Source: Populus alba (lineage: Eukaryota > Streptophyta > Magnoliopsida > Malpighiales > Salicaceae). From it: a stretch of DNA of 64,000 nucleotides. How positions within the stretch are numbered: the stretch's first letter is position 1; every line of letters starts with the position of its first letter. Of this stretch, positions 34,918 through 49,019 are shown in pieces. The DNA lies in contig NC_133297.1 in NCBI RefSeq assembly GCF_005239225.2, forward strand, positions 5,278,392 to 5,342,391, read 5' to 3'. Under the pieces are notes generated by a model that made no database searches, was not told the origin of the DNA, and saw only the letters and a list, made by a program, of their open reading frames with translations. The position numbers and the translations under genes are program-made.

Positions 34918-37174
34918 AAAGCACCTGAAAAGAAACCAATCAAATTATTGTAGTAATAATTATAAGAGGGAATTCATCACCGTATTATTATACTTCTGTA
35001 TAGTATAAATAACGAAAAATTAAATAGCATATAAAGTTAGGAAACATTAAAGCTTTTATATCTTTACCGATTTGACCACTCAGGTATCTCCCCCCCTCGC
35101 CCTCGCACACACACATGTATGCACAGAGATACGTAGTTGTCAGGGGCACCAGGAAGCCAGAGATACTTTGTTATTTGAGTTTACTTTCTTTGTCCTTGCA
35201 TAGATTTCTCTATCTTTGGGACAAGTTTTAGCTCGTTTAGTTAGTCCACGAAGGCCTACACTGTATCACCTATATATAGGTTTTACTTTCTCTCGCAACA
35301 CCCCAGGATTGCTAAAATGTTTCTCTGAATTTTTTGAAAAGCATCACCATCCTTCCATCCTAGCTCATGTGTGCAAATGGGTGGCTTTCTCTTCCCTAAA
35401 ATTGCTTTTAAAGGGAAGATTTTTCAGTCACGCGGTTAGAAATGACAGAGAGTCCTGAATTGTCATTCTAAATTAAGTTTCTTATTTAAGAATTAATTAA
35501 CAGCATCCATGGCTGCCCTCGTTGGACTTGAGGATTTTGTTTGGTTCCTCGTTAAATAGAAAAAGGCATATGCAGCATTTATTTAGAGATTTCTATGAGG
35601 ATTCGAGCACAGGTTTGTTTATGTTTTGTTTTCAGCATTGAGGATTCGGTGCCTTAGAAAAGGGTTAGTACAGGAAACGGCGTCGAACCGGATGCTTGCT
35701 GTTTACTGGTTTACTCTCCAGTTCCCAATATCCGAGCACCGAATAAACCGCGCCTATAAAAAGAGTTACCATACTAGCAAATATTGAGTAGTATAGGGAC
35801 TACAAAACTCATTACTCCAAGGATTTGTTTGGTTCCTCGTGTTAAAAAATTGTAGTCATCATTAATCATTTTTTTTTAATCCATAGAAAATACTGCAAAA
35901 CAAATTAAACTGGTTATGATTAAGTCTAGGGTTTAACAATAAAGCTTTTATGATAATTACAATAATAAATAATATAAGCAATACATATTCAACCTGATCC
36001 AGCTAGTAATTAAATAATTAATGACTGATACGATAAATATGGTGGAAGGAAGATTTTTCATAAAGGGTTCATTGGATCATACCAATCACAATTTTTTTGA
36101 GTTTACTGCACCGATATGATCAATTATATATATATAATAGGATTAATTCGTGCACCTATAATTCATCTTATCTTATTTACATGATAATTTACAGATGGGA
36201 AGATCTTAACTTGAATATCGTAATTAATCTGAATAGGGATAATAAATTAAGGAGACAGAAGATGCTCATGGTAATCAAGTTGTACGTACGTATGATAGTT
36301 GATAAGTAGGTCTCGACATATCAGCTTCTTTGGCACATACTAACACTGTAAATATTCATTGTGGGACACATAACATGGATATCAGAATCCGACATACAAT
36401 TGATCTTATCATGCTGAGGAGACCTTCCACGGCAGATCGAATTTAGCTGTCTAAAATTGCTGTCGTTAATGGAAGTACGTACCCTTATAATTTATTTTAC
36501 TTCTACTTTGCCAGATTTAATGGCCATTTCTAGCTAATGTTACATCTTATAAAACAATTTGCATATGTAGCTGGAACCTCCGTCAACCAATAACTCTCAT
36601 TAGATTATTTAGCACTTTTTAAAAAAACATAGACCATGTACAGAGAACATGGGACCTGTCTTGCCTTCCCAAATATGTATAAAGATGCCTTATGATTGGA
36701 AAGTTATTTCTGTAGCGTCTACATAAAATGTGATTGCTACGACAAGAAATTAAACTCTTGACAATATCCTTTTCTTTTTTATATATGTATAAATAGAATA
36801 TAATTATTAGCATAATATATAATATACAGATAAAGGGTCACAAGCCTCGTAAAAGGACCAGCTGTTTTTGTTTCTTTTACGTGCTCGATTTTAGTAAATT
36901 AAGTCCTACAGCATCAAGCACAGTTTGTTGTAACTTTTCAATGTTCTCTCTTTTTTTGGGTAAGGGAGTTGCTTTATGGCTGAAAAGGTTTTAATTAAGA
37001 CAAAATATCAAGCACTGTTTGCAGGTGCCATGTCCAAACTGATCCCGGTTTTTAGAATTATCACACTATTGACAAGCAATCACCAGCTAAATCTCTGGCA
37101 TCATCTGTTTGGGAACACTACCAACATCCCTCTTATAGTTAGAGGACATTTTGAAGACATTTATAATCACACCA

Positions 37175-37178
<4 letters not shown>

Positions 37179-37228
<50 letters not shown>
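37179..37228. repeat. (GT)25 microsatellite
   Basis: Uninterrupted 50-bp GT run. Confidence 0.97.
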
Positions 37229-37231
<3 letters not shown>

Positions 37232-37446
37232 CTCACTTCCCTTCCTAATTCGTCATCCTATACAAATTTCAGGATTTAAATCTGAGATCTTCAAATAAAA
37301 TGAAATATATATCAGATTTCAACTATTTATTTAATTTAGAGGTAGAGGGAAAAATTAGTAGTAGTATTTGTTTCTCCCATCAATGCATCAAATTTCTAAC
37401 AATTATTCACATCATACTTCATATAACAATTATATAATCAGACACA

Positions 37447-37500
37447 AATAATAATAATAATAAGAAGAAGAACAACAACGACGACGACGACGACAACAAT
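37447..37500. repeat. Compound trinucleotide microsatellite
   Basis: AAT units give way to AAG, then AAC, then ACG, then AAC units, a stepwise array in which each block differs from the last by one base. Confidence 0.9.
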
Positions 37501-38739
37501 CTCGTCTACCATGAACAAGCATAGCAATATACATGCACAAAAGTTAAAAACAAGCCTTCTGTGTAAAAAGCCTGAAAGAATACGGATAGGGTAGAAATCC
37601 AATAAAGATGATGATAATAATAGGCCTGTGCTGTTTCTTTTGGCATCTCAAGCTCTGAGTAATAGGGTGGTGTGTGGATGTGGTAGTGTACAAATTTACC
37701 GTGACAAAAAAGTACTGCCACTGTATCGCTGAGTTAGGGAGGTAGCCAAGCCTCTGTTACACAGCCATCTCAAGCTGTAAACCTCGAGGCTGCTTGTTGC
37801 AAAAGACATGAAAACGAGATCCATTTCTTGTTTGTTTTTGTAAATCACCTCACGTTCACTGTCTCGCCATAAATTGGTATGAATTCAGCAGTTTACGGTG
37901 TTCAATTTCTGCCAAAATCCAACCTAGCTACAAGAAAGATGCCAGTTAGATTTTAAAACTTCTCTCCTCTAACGTTTTGCAGTCCCCCCTTATTTCTAGA
38001 TGAAAAAGATATCGCATATCTTTAAAGCCATCCCACGTTTTTGTTTTTCATTCCTGATCGTCTTCTTTCTGTTGCAGCGGATGCCTTGATTGCATTATGT
38101 AGCAAAACATACAACAATGAAATATCTTTGATATATTTGTGTGTGTGTGTGTGTGAAGAAACATTGCTTATAAATGATCCCGTGAACTTAATTAATTATG
38201 AAGCATGCATGTACGTATGTCTAATTAAAGGCATGTGGCCATCTCACTTGTAGTACTGTCCTTGGCTTTAGAAAATTACATGTGTTGGAAGCCATATTGA
38301 ACCTTTTGTTTGAAATTTCAGGTGGGTATGGTGCACGCCATGCAAGTTTATTATTACATATTTATATCTTAATATTACATGTACATCATCAATCTTAAAA
38401 GTAGTCCAAATCGCCTTCAATACACTAAATTTGTTGTTCTTTTTTCATGAATCACTATACGTATACACCATTTGTTGCCAATGGTACCGTATATGACCCA
38501 TTTCTAACTGCCAAATCACGTTGGATTCACTGATGGACCATAGTTGTTTTATGTTATGACAGCAACTCAACGGTCGTAAGCCTTTGCATACAATTTTTCA
38601 GTGATGCTTCAAATTCACATGGCTATTGAGAGTCTCGGCCATTTGTTGGTAGCTTTTGCAAGAAAATAAAGGACAAGATATACATCCCGAAATGCCATTC
38701 ACATGCTCGTTAATCTTGTTTTTACCTATATTTTAAGGC

Positions 38740-41130
38740 CCTACGTAAACAAAAAAATCAGGAAAAAGAAAAAGAAAAGAGAAAACACAAAAAAAAATTG
38801 AAAAAATATTGAGAGAAAATAATATATATATATATATATATATAAGTAAAAAGAATATACCAGAAAGTCCAAGAAATTTTTAAAGATTGGTTGAGGAAGA
38901 TCAAAATATACAAGATTGAAAAATTGACAATGTATTTTCGACTGATAAAGACCTTATTGATAAAAAAAATTCAATTTAAGAAGGAAAATTTAAAATTAGA
39001 TATTGAAGGACTCAATTGAAAATTTTTAAGATTTAATTGAATTTATTGAGCATTTATTTGCAAGAAAAATTGATTTTTGAAGTTAATTTTGGCTTTAATT
39101 AGAAGAAATTAAAGTACAGGGGTCTAATTGCAATTTTTTAAGAGTTAATTTGATCAAATTATGGGCTTAATCGCATAAATATTGAAGTTTTACGGGCAAT
39201 TAAAGAGTTGATTGAAGAAATCCAAAACCAAGGACTAAATTGAAAAGGGCATGTGAATGTAAAAGCTAAGTTTGACCAAATCAGGGGTCAAATTAAAGAA
39301 AATAAAAGCTTATTGGTCAATTGAGGGTTGAAAAGCACAAATTCAAAACCAATGATGAAAATAAAAATAGTGGTAAACTTTGGAGCTGACAATTGAGTTT
39401 GGCAAGGATGAAATTGCATAAAATTAAAAGTATGGAGGTAATTACAAGTATAATTAAAAGCAATTTGAAGAACAAGGACTCAATTGAAAATTTTCAAATT
39501 TCAAATTAAAAACCTTAAATGACATGCAGTTCAGACTTAACGAAAACAAAGTGAATGACATGGCATTTGCCAACTTGCATCTTTGTTTTGATATTTTTGT
39601 TGATCGAGTTAATAACTTCAAACAAATGAATGTGGAGCTATTGATCTCCAAATTGATCAAAGTTATATATAAATTAAAGGTGTGCACCCCTTTTACCAAC
39701 TTCGTGTGGTTTCAGGAGATGATGATGATCTCATAATTGCATCGACGAAACCTCGAAAGTGGGCACTTCTATTAGCTTCGACAGTGTAACCATTATTCAA
39801 AAACTGATTTATTTATTTTTTTTGTGTTCACATATAAAAGTACCTCAGTGGGTTTTTATCAAGGGTTTACAACACTTTTCTTAAGATCAAGAGCTGAGAA
39901 ATAAATTCAAGACCTCCAAACCCCTTATAAATACCCCTTCAGATGAAAAAAGGGAGGCTAAAAGAAAAGAAAGAAAGAAAAAAGATAAGATAAGGAAAAG
40001 AAGAGAAATATCAATAAAAAAAAACATAAGTGTAGAGGTCCAAAAGCCTATACAAAAGTTTTCTTAAGTTTTGGAAATTTGTGAGAGGTAAAATTTTTCA
40101 AAGGAAAATCAAGAGAGAATAGTTATTCTAGGTATACCTTGTTGATCTAAAAGCGGATCCTTTATAGCTTACTTTTGTTGTTATTTGTTTTGTTTTATAT
40201 TTATGTTTATAATCATAGAAAAAAGATTTAGAATGCTTAACAAATGATGTTGCGGTCACATCTTTGTTGCTGTATTTGTTTTTTATTTAATAAGGCTCTT
40301 TTGTAGTTTTGTTGATGTTTTTGACACATTAAAGTCGTTGTTTAAGTTTGTTTTTGATATACGATGTTGTTTTAAGTTTTGTTTAGCTTGAGCTATACAT
40401 GTTAAAGTAAGAGTGTTTACCTTGGATTTATTAGACCTGTTCATGAACAAAATGGGTTTAGAGAATCAGTCTTAAATCCATGTTGTCTGAATATATAAGT
40501 TGTTTTAAGTTGATAGTTTTTTTTATATTTAGTACCTCATACTTGATTTTGATGCTTTGATGTTTTTTTTTTTGTAGTTTTTGGTTCAAACATATTTGTG
40601 TATGGTATTGTGACTTGTTGGGATAAAAAAAACATGTTTTAGAAGCCAAAAATATCCATTTTTGGGCTTGGCAATGGCTGCCTTGGCTGGGCATTCTTTT
40701 AGATTTCTAAGCAATGTTATTTGTGCTCTTGAAAAGAACATTGTCGTAACCCCTAGATTTGAATCAATTTTGGTTTATTTCTTTGCACAAAACCCTTTTT
40801 TATACATAATCAATTAATAATCTAGTGTTTATTCTCATTAATAACGTGTTTAAATAGTTTTTAATCTTGAGATTTTAGTTTTAAACTAAAATTCATTTTG
40901 ATAAAATCATAATGTTTAAGTGATAATTGAAGTAAATTGATACTAGATTATTGATCATGATTTTTAATATCTATATGTCTTTGTTTCAACTAAATTTAAG
41001 TATGTTTTGGGTTTCATATTGCTTGGTTTGTTTTGGTATTTTTTGTGATCTTTATTTTCTTTTTTTCAGTGCTTAATCCGTTTTACTCAGGATTTTTTGA
41101 GTTTCTATTTTTTCAGGTGTTCGCTTTGAT
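38740..41130 (+). mobile_element. Probable LTR-retrotransposon remnant
   Basis: 38900-39500 is A-rich with a recurring phrase AAGGACT(C/A)AATTGAAAA, a pattern common in LTRs of large plant Gypsy elements. A TATAAATACCCCTTC promoter-like box at about 39926 and a purine-rich leader follow. No open coding domain, paired repeat or target duplication was found, so solo LTR or truncated fragment cannot be told apart and the boundaries are approximate. Confidence 0.4.
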
Positions 41131-41782
41131 CTTTCGAGGGTAAAAATTAACTTGGACAAAATAGAGGGAGGTATGGAAGTTAAGAAGCCTCGTGAAAGCG
41201 AAGATGAAGGATACATCTTCTGCCTCCATGGTCATTCCTACATTGAGACTTGAGCAAACAAGGACATAATGGACAATTCCATGTCAAGAAATGAAGACAA
41301 CAAGAGAAGTGTCCGGCACTCACATGCGCCCTCGGGCAAAATTTATGTGCATTCAATGTGAGGTTGATGAGTTGGAAAAACAGTGTCATTGCACATGCAA
41401 ACACTCCGTGCAGCAAAGGTTTGAGGTAATCCAAGCAAGGCTAAAAGCTGCACCAGAAGAGACACTGATGCGTTAAGGCATGAAAAGGAGTCATCAAGCT
41501 GACAGGTAGTTCCTATGCAGCAACGAGACATGTTGAGACCCTCGTTTTCTTTCTTTTGCTGATATCTAGATCCTTGTGTGGCTGTTCATCTGTACAGTGG
41601 TACATCCAGCCATGTATTTGGAATAGCAAATCCCATATAAAACAAAATGATATACTTCTGGCGTAATGGCACCACATGGATGCATACAAAACTTCATCCA
41701 TCCTAATAACATATTACAGAAGCAAAATTGCTTTGGAAGAGCATCATCGTTTTGTAAATTTTGTAACAATAAATAGCATCTG

Positions 41783-44700
41783 TTATTTTGAGAGCCAGTA
41801 GATAATAAGAAACAACGTACAAGCAGCAATAACAGCGGACAGAATGAGAGTGTCTCTTGATCGTCTCCTCCTGATAGAACCTTTGAAAACAGAAGAAGAA
41901 AAAATAAATGGTTATGCAACTGAAGAATGTTGCTGAATATCAGAAAATAAGTGTTTATAATACAAATGGCTATTGTATGGTACCAAGAAGGCCACGGATA
42001 ATTGGAAACTTGTCTCCTAGAAGCTTGACTTTCCCCTGAACATCTCCAAAAAAAGCCCTTTGAGAACCCAAAACGGCCCTTGTCGTTTGAGCTTGATTTA
42101 TGACATCATCAATCTGCACAGACGTGAACCAGCATTGTCAATTGACTAAAGATCAGAGAAGCAATTGCTGACAAAGGAAGTCCACAGCTTATACCATAAT
42201 GCCATTAATTGAATGGTTACTGAGGGGGGCTTCAGAATTCAAAAGTAAATCATGTGAGATAAACTACAGATACAACTTGGTGTTTCAAGATTACCACTTT
42301 TGCATAGGACAAAGTCAGTCAACTCATCACGTGCAACATTTATAGGCTGTATGACTTCACTTTTAATTAGCCAATATAACAGGGTTCTCTATAAGGACCA
42401 CTTTGAGGTAGCTCTGTGTCATTGCAACTTGATTCTATACATGACACAAGGAAAAGAACATGGATTTCCTGATCAGCACAATGCGTTGTATGACAACTGA
42501 TAATTCAGACAAGTGGAAACCTAAAAAGTACAAAAACAGCTATTTCCGGTAGAAAGTTTTTCAGTGGTAAATAACCAGAATAAATAACCAGAAAATTCGG
42601 TGCAGTGCTTTTAAATAAATATCTGGTAAAGTCACTAATGATTGTAGCTATCTTTATGCCTACTAATTGAGATCAGTGAAAGGGATAGAAGGAGGCCACA
42701 CACCTAGTTCACAGCCAAATGTAAAATGTACAAACGCAACTTATCTTTCTAAACCATGTTAAGTCAACATTTAATTAAATTGTTCCATGACATCGAGCCC
42801 TTTGTTTAGGAGGCAGGCATCAGAAAATAGATACTATGAACATAATATTGACATCTGCTCTTTAGTGGGTAACTGATGCTATGTTTGGGACTAAAAAGTT
42901 GTGAGAAAAGAAAATGGGACCATGGGAGGAATGAAAGTACAAGAAGGGAATATTATATTCAGTCCATATGTTTGGGAAACGTGAAAAAGGAGAGGAATGA
43001 AAATGGAAGTTTTTGTTTTATTTGAAAACATAAACAAGAGGTGGAATGAAAATTATGAATGCAAAGTTGCAATTATGCTCATCGCCTTATTTATTGAAGT
43101 TTAACTTCTAACTAGTAATCAACTTCCCTTTCATTTTTGTCTCCATTTATTTGGACATAAGATTTGCTAATCAAATAAACCATAGTTTGGACACAGCATC
43201 TTTGACATTTGATATCGCAAAGTTCTACAGGAATGTAAAGATAGATTTAATACATCAATATCCATTTCTATGATGTTGGACAGTGGGCCAACATGAGTAT
43301 ATAACAAAGTTATGGCAATACCACATATCAAAGAAGAGGAATTTGAAGAGATAAACTGAAGGAGAGGATGGACAGGTGGCTTGTAGAATTAGAAGTTGGA
43401 TTGTGTAGGGATAGAGAAACACTAGCTAATGAAGGGAAAGTATACAAGTATGTTTAATGTTAAGTCTTTCTCTCCAACTAAGAGAGATTGAAAGTGGTAG
43501 GCATGGAAAGAAAATTTCTTTCCACATTCCATTCCTTGGTTCCTTGTTCTGCTGGTGATCCATAGGGTGGAAAACCAAATTCCTCAGCATATTTCCCTTC
43601 CACCTATTTTCAATCCCCCAAAAATCCACCCTTGCCTGACGCATTGATGGTAAACTAGAAATCTAAATGCATTAAACTTACACTGTTCATAAACCAAGCT
43701 TTTTAGCTGGGTGATGTACCTCCCACTTCACAGAGTGCAAGTGAGTAAAGCTGTAGAGGTTCAAGGTTCAAACCCAATTAAAGGTGGAACAGTGGAGGTG
43801 GTGGTGGTTAGACTTATGGGTCTAGTGACAGATAAGTAAAACTGGTGTGCATCAGGGGAAAAAAAACACTCCCTCTATTTACACCCAATTACATTCATTT
43901 TCTGCCATTTTTCGCTACCAGAACTAGTCAATGATTTTTATTCATCCCATCCATATTTTCTTCAGTCTCTACCTCTTATCTAATAAAACTTATTATTTAA
44001 CTCCATCCAGTTCAATATTGCCAGTTGTCCATCCCAGCATCCTTATTTATTTTTCCATCAACATGCATGGCAAGAAATGTGCAAGGAGAAATATTAATCT
44101 AAAGAATCTGACATGGATATGGCCAAAAGAAAGCGAGAAAGTCTTACATGAGATATGCTTCCATGGATGGCAGCTCTTTCTCGTAGTAACTGCACTCTCG
44201 GGGACATACTACCAGATGCCTGTAAGTACACAGAAAACAAACCTCAATTTTGAGAAACAAAAACATGAGAACATACAGCAGTTTTAAGAGTTCAAATGAT
44301 ACCCACCTTGTACTCACTAATATCGTCTCTGACAGAACTCAGAAGCTCTGAATGTTCCCTCATAGAGTTTATGTTTCCCTTGATTCGTCTAAACTCCTAA
44401 AGTAACAAATTTTATTTGATCAATGAGACAGAAACCAATAAAATACGATTTCTTAGCTCAAGAGAATAGATGTCATGTCCACAATGAAATCAAATGATTA
44501 GGAATATAATACAATGAGATGCAGTCCTAAAGGGGGGAAACTGTTTGAAATAAAAGCTGTATGAAAATTCCTAATATGCTATAGTTTTAGCATCTAACTA
44601 ATCTGCTAATTTGTTTAGCGGAACATATACAATGATATGAAAAAAAATAATTTAGGACCAATTCTGTATAGAATTTTTTTCCTTTTTCTTCTCCCCTCTC

Positions 44701-46216
44701 CACTAATCTTTGAAGTGCTATCATGGGCTTTGCTATCAATCATAAACCGAGAAGCTGCAAAAATAATGCTGCCACTGCCGACTAGAAAGAGAAATTTTGA
44801 ATAAGAACTTGAGTTGAACTTAGACGCCGATGGGAATGAGACCAGAGAAGATGGAACTCACTGAAAACAGTGATTGTGTGCATCAGTATCACATGTATAT
44901 AAGTTAGGCTCCTAAACCTTCTCTCGCTTACTTCATTGCTCAAGACAAGCAGCACTCAAGCATGAATATTTTTAAATGGAACACTCTTAATTTTAAAATG
45001 ACATCAGACTCAAAATGAGATTCCACTTGCAGATGCAAGAAAATCTTTTGGAATTTGATGGTTTTGAAAAAAACCAGCTGGATTCTTGACATCTCATAGA
45101 AGAAACTTTCTATGAGATCAGATGCATACTGTTGAATTCAAATTACCCTTTGAAAATTTGATTGAGCACCACAAGAAAAACTAACTTGTTACTGATGCAT
45201 TTTTTTCACACTGTTTAAGGTGCGGAACTAGCAATTGAGTCCCAAAAACAGAGCATGAATCATATAATCAACCAATAAAAAAATGCAACAAAAAATTAAG
45301 GAAAAGAAAAACAGAGTGTGAATCATATAATCAACCAATAAAAAAACACAAAAAACAAAGAAAGAAGGAAAGAACTGAAACCGATTATGCCCGCAATCAC
45401 GACAATATGATGGAAATTAAACACAATGACATTAACAATCAAATCAACTGTCTTCCCACGACAAAAGATTAAAATGTCGACACCAACATTTCCACATTCC
45501 GGATAAGGTTCTTATACTCAGTTTGTAATTTGTATTTTTTTTCTCCACTCTATACTCCTCCCATATTAATAAAGCCACATTTCCTAATTTTTCAAATTGG
45601 AACGAAGCCACATTAATCTAAAAACAAAAATCCATTATCAGATTTCCCATCCGCATTGCTGCCAATACACGCATCACATACGATACAACAAAACTTTCCT
45701 AAGCACTCATTACCAATTTTACCCAAAAAAAAAATCAAACCTGCGTAAAATCATGAAGGATATCTCTATGCCTTGCTAGCTTTTGAGTAACTGAAGTGGC
45801 TGGGGCTGCAGACGCAGCACATCTACTCATAGCATCATTTATATCAAGTAACTTCTCAAGTGACGATTGAATTTCCATTTCCATTGATTTCCATGACCTA
45901 CTGGATCCAACTGTTGGCGAACCAGTATCGACATAACCTAAATCACACTCCATAACAATCAACACCGATAATCCACTAATGACTAAAAATTATTGAATTT
46001 CCAAGAAACAATTACCACATTATTACACTTGGAAATTAAGAAGGAAAAAAAACAAATTAAAAGTGAATCCAAACCTCCTCCTCCCCCTTGAGTGAATCGA
46101 GAGCCAAGTTTAGCATAAGAAGAGAGTTTAACATCGAGATCTCCTTCGATCTTTCTTGCTTCTCTTCTTAGTTCCTCCCAACCGGATTCTTGTAACTCCA
46201 GATTTGTATCCGTCAT
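41783..46216 (-). CDS. GOS12: Golgi Qb-SNARE, GOS12 type (Golgi SNAP receptor complex member 1)
   Basis: Six exons on the minus strand join in frame: 46216-46075, 45937-45741, 44396-44307, 44219-44148, 42113-41984 and 41880-41783, giving 242 aa; all introns are GT-AG. The N-terminus reads MTDTNLELQESGWEELRREAR, typical of the GOS1 family. The SNARE motif runs about residues 153-215, with the central-layer glutamine at Q185 in VLGSQRAFFGDVQ. A basic RRRR patch precedes a single C-terminal membrane anchor at about 221-240, ending YWLSK. By family knowledge it is a v-/Qb-SNARE for transport into and within the Golgi, tail-anchored with its bulk in the cytosol. Length agrees with GOS12 (about 240). 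Intron 4 is 2.0 kb and carries repeat insertions. GOS11 is the paralogous alternative; synteny favours GOS12. Confidence 0.95.
43700..43866 (+). mobile_element. tRNA-derived SINE-like insertion in GOS12 intron 4
   Basis: An A-box match TAGCTGGGTG at 43704-43713 and a B-box match GGTTCAAACCC at 43765-43774 are followed by about 90 bp of unrelated sequence and a short A-tail at 43859-43866. That order is the layout of a Pol III SINE. It lies antisense to the host gene. No target duplication was identified, so boundaries are approximate. Confidence 0.55.
45244..45355. repeat. Two-copy tandem duplication, period 63 bp, in GOS12 intron 2
   Basis: AAACAGAG-GTGAATCATATAATCAACC-type sequence at 45248 is repeated at 45311 with two substitutions over about 40 bp. 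Confidence 0.85.
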
Positions 46217-46414
46217 TTTGGATCTAGATCCTAATACTTGCTATTTCTTTTGTTTCGTGAGCTAACGATACAACAGTTATTTACAGTCTCTTGTTTGATT
46301 TGATTGGTAGCGGTCTATTTATTTTTTTCTCCTTCTGTAAGCTTTTATCATCCCCACTGGCACTCGCAGAGGGAAAGGAGATCATACTGTCAATTTCTTA
46401 CTGGGCCTTAATGT

Positions 46415-46600
46415 AAAGTTTTGATGGGCTTGCAATTATAGGCCCACAAAATAATGCCTTTTAATTCACTGAGCCAGATTGGAGAAAGCCAGACCTCGAA
46501 GGAAAGCTTAAGGTTTTGATGGGCTTGAAATAATTGGGCCAATACATAGTGGCCAATAATTCACTGAACCAGCTCGGAGAAAGCCTGCCCTTGAAGGATC
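46415..46600. repeat. Two-copy tandem duplication, period 95 bp, upstream of GOS12
   Basis: TTTTGATGGGCTTG at 46419 recurs at 46514. Both copies continue with AATTCACTGA-CCAG, GGAGAAAGCC and GAAGG. It starts about 200 bp upstream of the GOS12 start codon, so it may lie in the promoter. Confidence 0.85.
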
Positions 46601-49019
46601 CCTCCCTCTAAGCTCGACCTAGCAATCGCATCTCTCAATTATGAATGAGAAATTGGGGTGGCGATTTCACATGGACACCCGGTCAAGTTTCAGTTTATTT
46701 GAAGGCAAAAAGTCAGCACGAAACCCGATTTGAATTCAAATTCAAATTAAAATAAATAAATAAATTTGAAAAATATTATATGTATATCAAACTAATTACA
46801 TAATAAATAGTTATAATTATAGCATTAAAGTTCCAGATTTGAGTTAAATTCAAGTTATGAATATTCCATGAAACCTGATAAGATTAGATTTAATTTTCAA
46901 AAATTCATACATGTTTGGATTTGAATTGAATTTGGGTAATTATTTGAATTCGGACATGAATAATACAGGACTTGACCTTTTAGTATCTATTTTCATCCGT
47001 AATAAGAAATTTCTAGCCTTTTGATTCCTTCTACTTTCCTCCATGACTAATTTTTTCCTAATTGTTTTTCTAACCACAGATAATATAAGTGGAACAAAAA
47101 TCAAAAACCATATCCACACTACTTACTAAGTAATGTCACAACCTCAACTTTTAACTGTTTATTTAACTTCAATTTTGATTAAGAAGAAATTATGAAATTA
47201 TAACTGTGTGAAATAATGTTAGAATTGGTTTATAAGATATATAGTGGGTATTTTAAAGTTAAATTATATGTGAGGTTTACTCACATTTAAGGTTAAAATC
47301 ATAATGAATTTTGTTATTAAACATGATTACTTTAACATGAAATATTAATATTATTTAAAAATCCAATTAAAGATGAATGTAAAAACTTTTGGATAATAAA
47401 ATTTCAAATCTAAAATAGCTTTGTGAATTGGATAATGAGTCTATGGGCTCAAGAGTTTGGGTTTGAGTTTGGTTAATAAAAAAAACATTTTATATTAAAT
47501 TCATGTTTGTTCGTAATTATTTTTAATCCATAAAATATTTTTGTACATAAACCAATATATTAATTAGATAATGAGAATGAATTTTATTATAAGTAAATCA
47601 TAAACTATAAACATTCATGAATTCTTTCATGAATTATGGACATTCATAAATATGAAGATTCATGAACTATGAATGTTAATATTTTAGTTTTCAAGTCCTA
47701 TAAATAGATGTTTTGGATGGGTGATAAATAATTGAAGAATTTTTTTAAGTTCTTTTTTCTCTCCATGTTGTTGATTTTTTAAAAGACTTGTTATTTAATT
47801 CTTTCTTTTTATTTTGAAGCTTAGGTTTGGTCTATGTAGAGATAAGTATTATTATTCCAGATTTGTTATCTTCTAATAATTTCAACAAGAAAGTACTCTA
47901 AACTAGTTTTGTATAAGTATAATTTAAATACTTGATTAGTTTGGCATGGTAGAATTATTTTTTTTATATTTTTTGCAAAGTTGGCATGGTAGAATTATTT
48001 TTCTTATATTTTTTGCAAGTTTATATATTTACTTAATACACGTGCTAGATTTTTGAAATAATTACCATATTTTATATGTTTGCATAATTATAAAGTAAAT
48101 ATTCTTCTTGCTTGTCTATTCTTAACTTGTGAATTTCGGAGAACAAACAATTCTAGAGATAATTTGATTATTCGTTATATTTAAATTAAAATGCACAGTT
48201 GGACATGTTAAGGTTATTCAAGTTGATTGTGTAATAGTTTTTCATACACTATAGCTAGAAGATTGCACTGCATGAATTTAATTTCTATGCAAAACGACAT
48301 GTTTCGAGTAAAAGTTGAATTAGTTCCTTTGATGCCTTTACCGACTGAAACTTCCCCTTTCTTATGCTGGAAAAACTCTCGTTTTCTCACAAAATGCGCT
48401 TGAAGTAATCGTAAAATTTAATTAATTAGGTTAAATCACATGGTATTTTTCCGTTATAAGCATCGTTTTCCTTAAAAAAAAAAAAAAAAATCATACCTCA
48501 CCATAATAGACATAAAGTGTCCTGAAGTATCATAGACATACGAAGATTTGTTTGCCGCCTTGTATTTTCTAATACATTTATTTGTTTAATATATTCGTGG
48601 CGGGCAAAAAATACCCGAACAAGAAGATTAATCATATATGCTTTCATTAAAAAATTAAGGTTAATTGCATAGATATCAATCATCAAATCAATGTACTAAC
48701 CTTCTTGTTTTCAGGGGCAAAACATATTCAATTGAAAACCACAATGAAAGCAATAAAGGTTGACCCAAAATGTTAATTAGGCAGAACTCAGGAAAACCTG
48801 CTCAGCACTTGTGACAATTTAGCATAAGCCGACAATCTTTCTAGCACATGCCCACAGTAAAACATTAAGGATTAAGTAATATTATCAACATTATATTAAA
48901 TACTTAATGCGAGAGAAGACTACATAAACCCAAAAAATAACGATATTATAACAAGGCAGCATTGATTTTGTTTTCCTCGTTTTTTTTTAGTTTAATGTTT
49001 TATTTTTTAGTTTTCAATA
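46601..49019. other. Intergenic DNA, possible LTR remnant
   Basis: A TGTCACAACC block at 47133, a start common in plant Gypsy LTRs, is followed by a CTATAAATAGATG box near 47698 and a T-rich leader; no partner repeat was found. A 40-bp unit beginning TTGGCATGGT is duplicated in tandem at 47941 and 47981. A poly-A run lies at 48475-48490. No gene was recognised. Confidence 0.35.

Larger units (their letters stand above)
34923..38740. other. Intergenic DNA with microsatellites
   Basis: No gene was recognised. TGTTTGGTTCCTCGT occurs twice in direct orientation, near 35529 and 35826, bracketing about 300 bp. (GT)25 is at 37179-37228, and a compound trinucleotide run of AAT, AAG, AAC and ACG units is at 37447-37500. 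A shorter GT run lies at 38139-38154. Confidence 0.45.

Noticed and set aside
47134..48320. Possible solo LTR starting TGTCACAACC
   Set aside because: No end point, target duplication or partner could be identified, so it is mentioned only within the intergenic entry.
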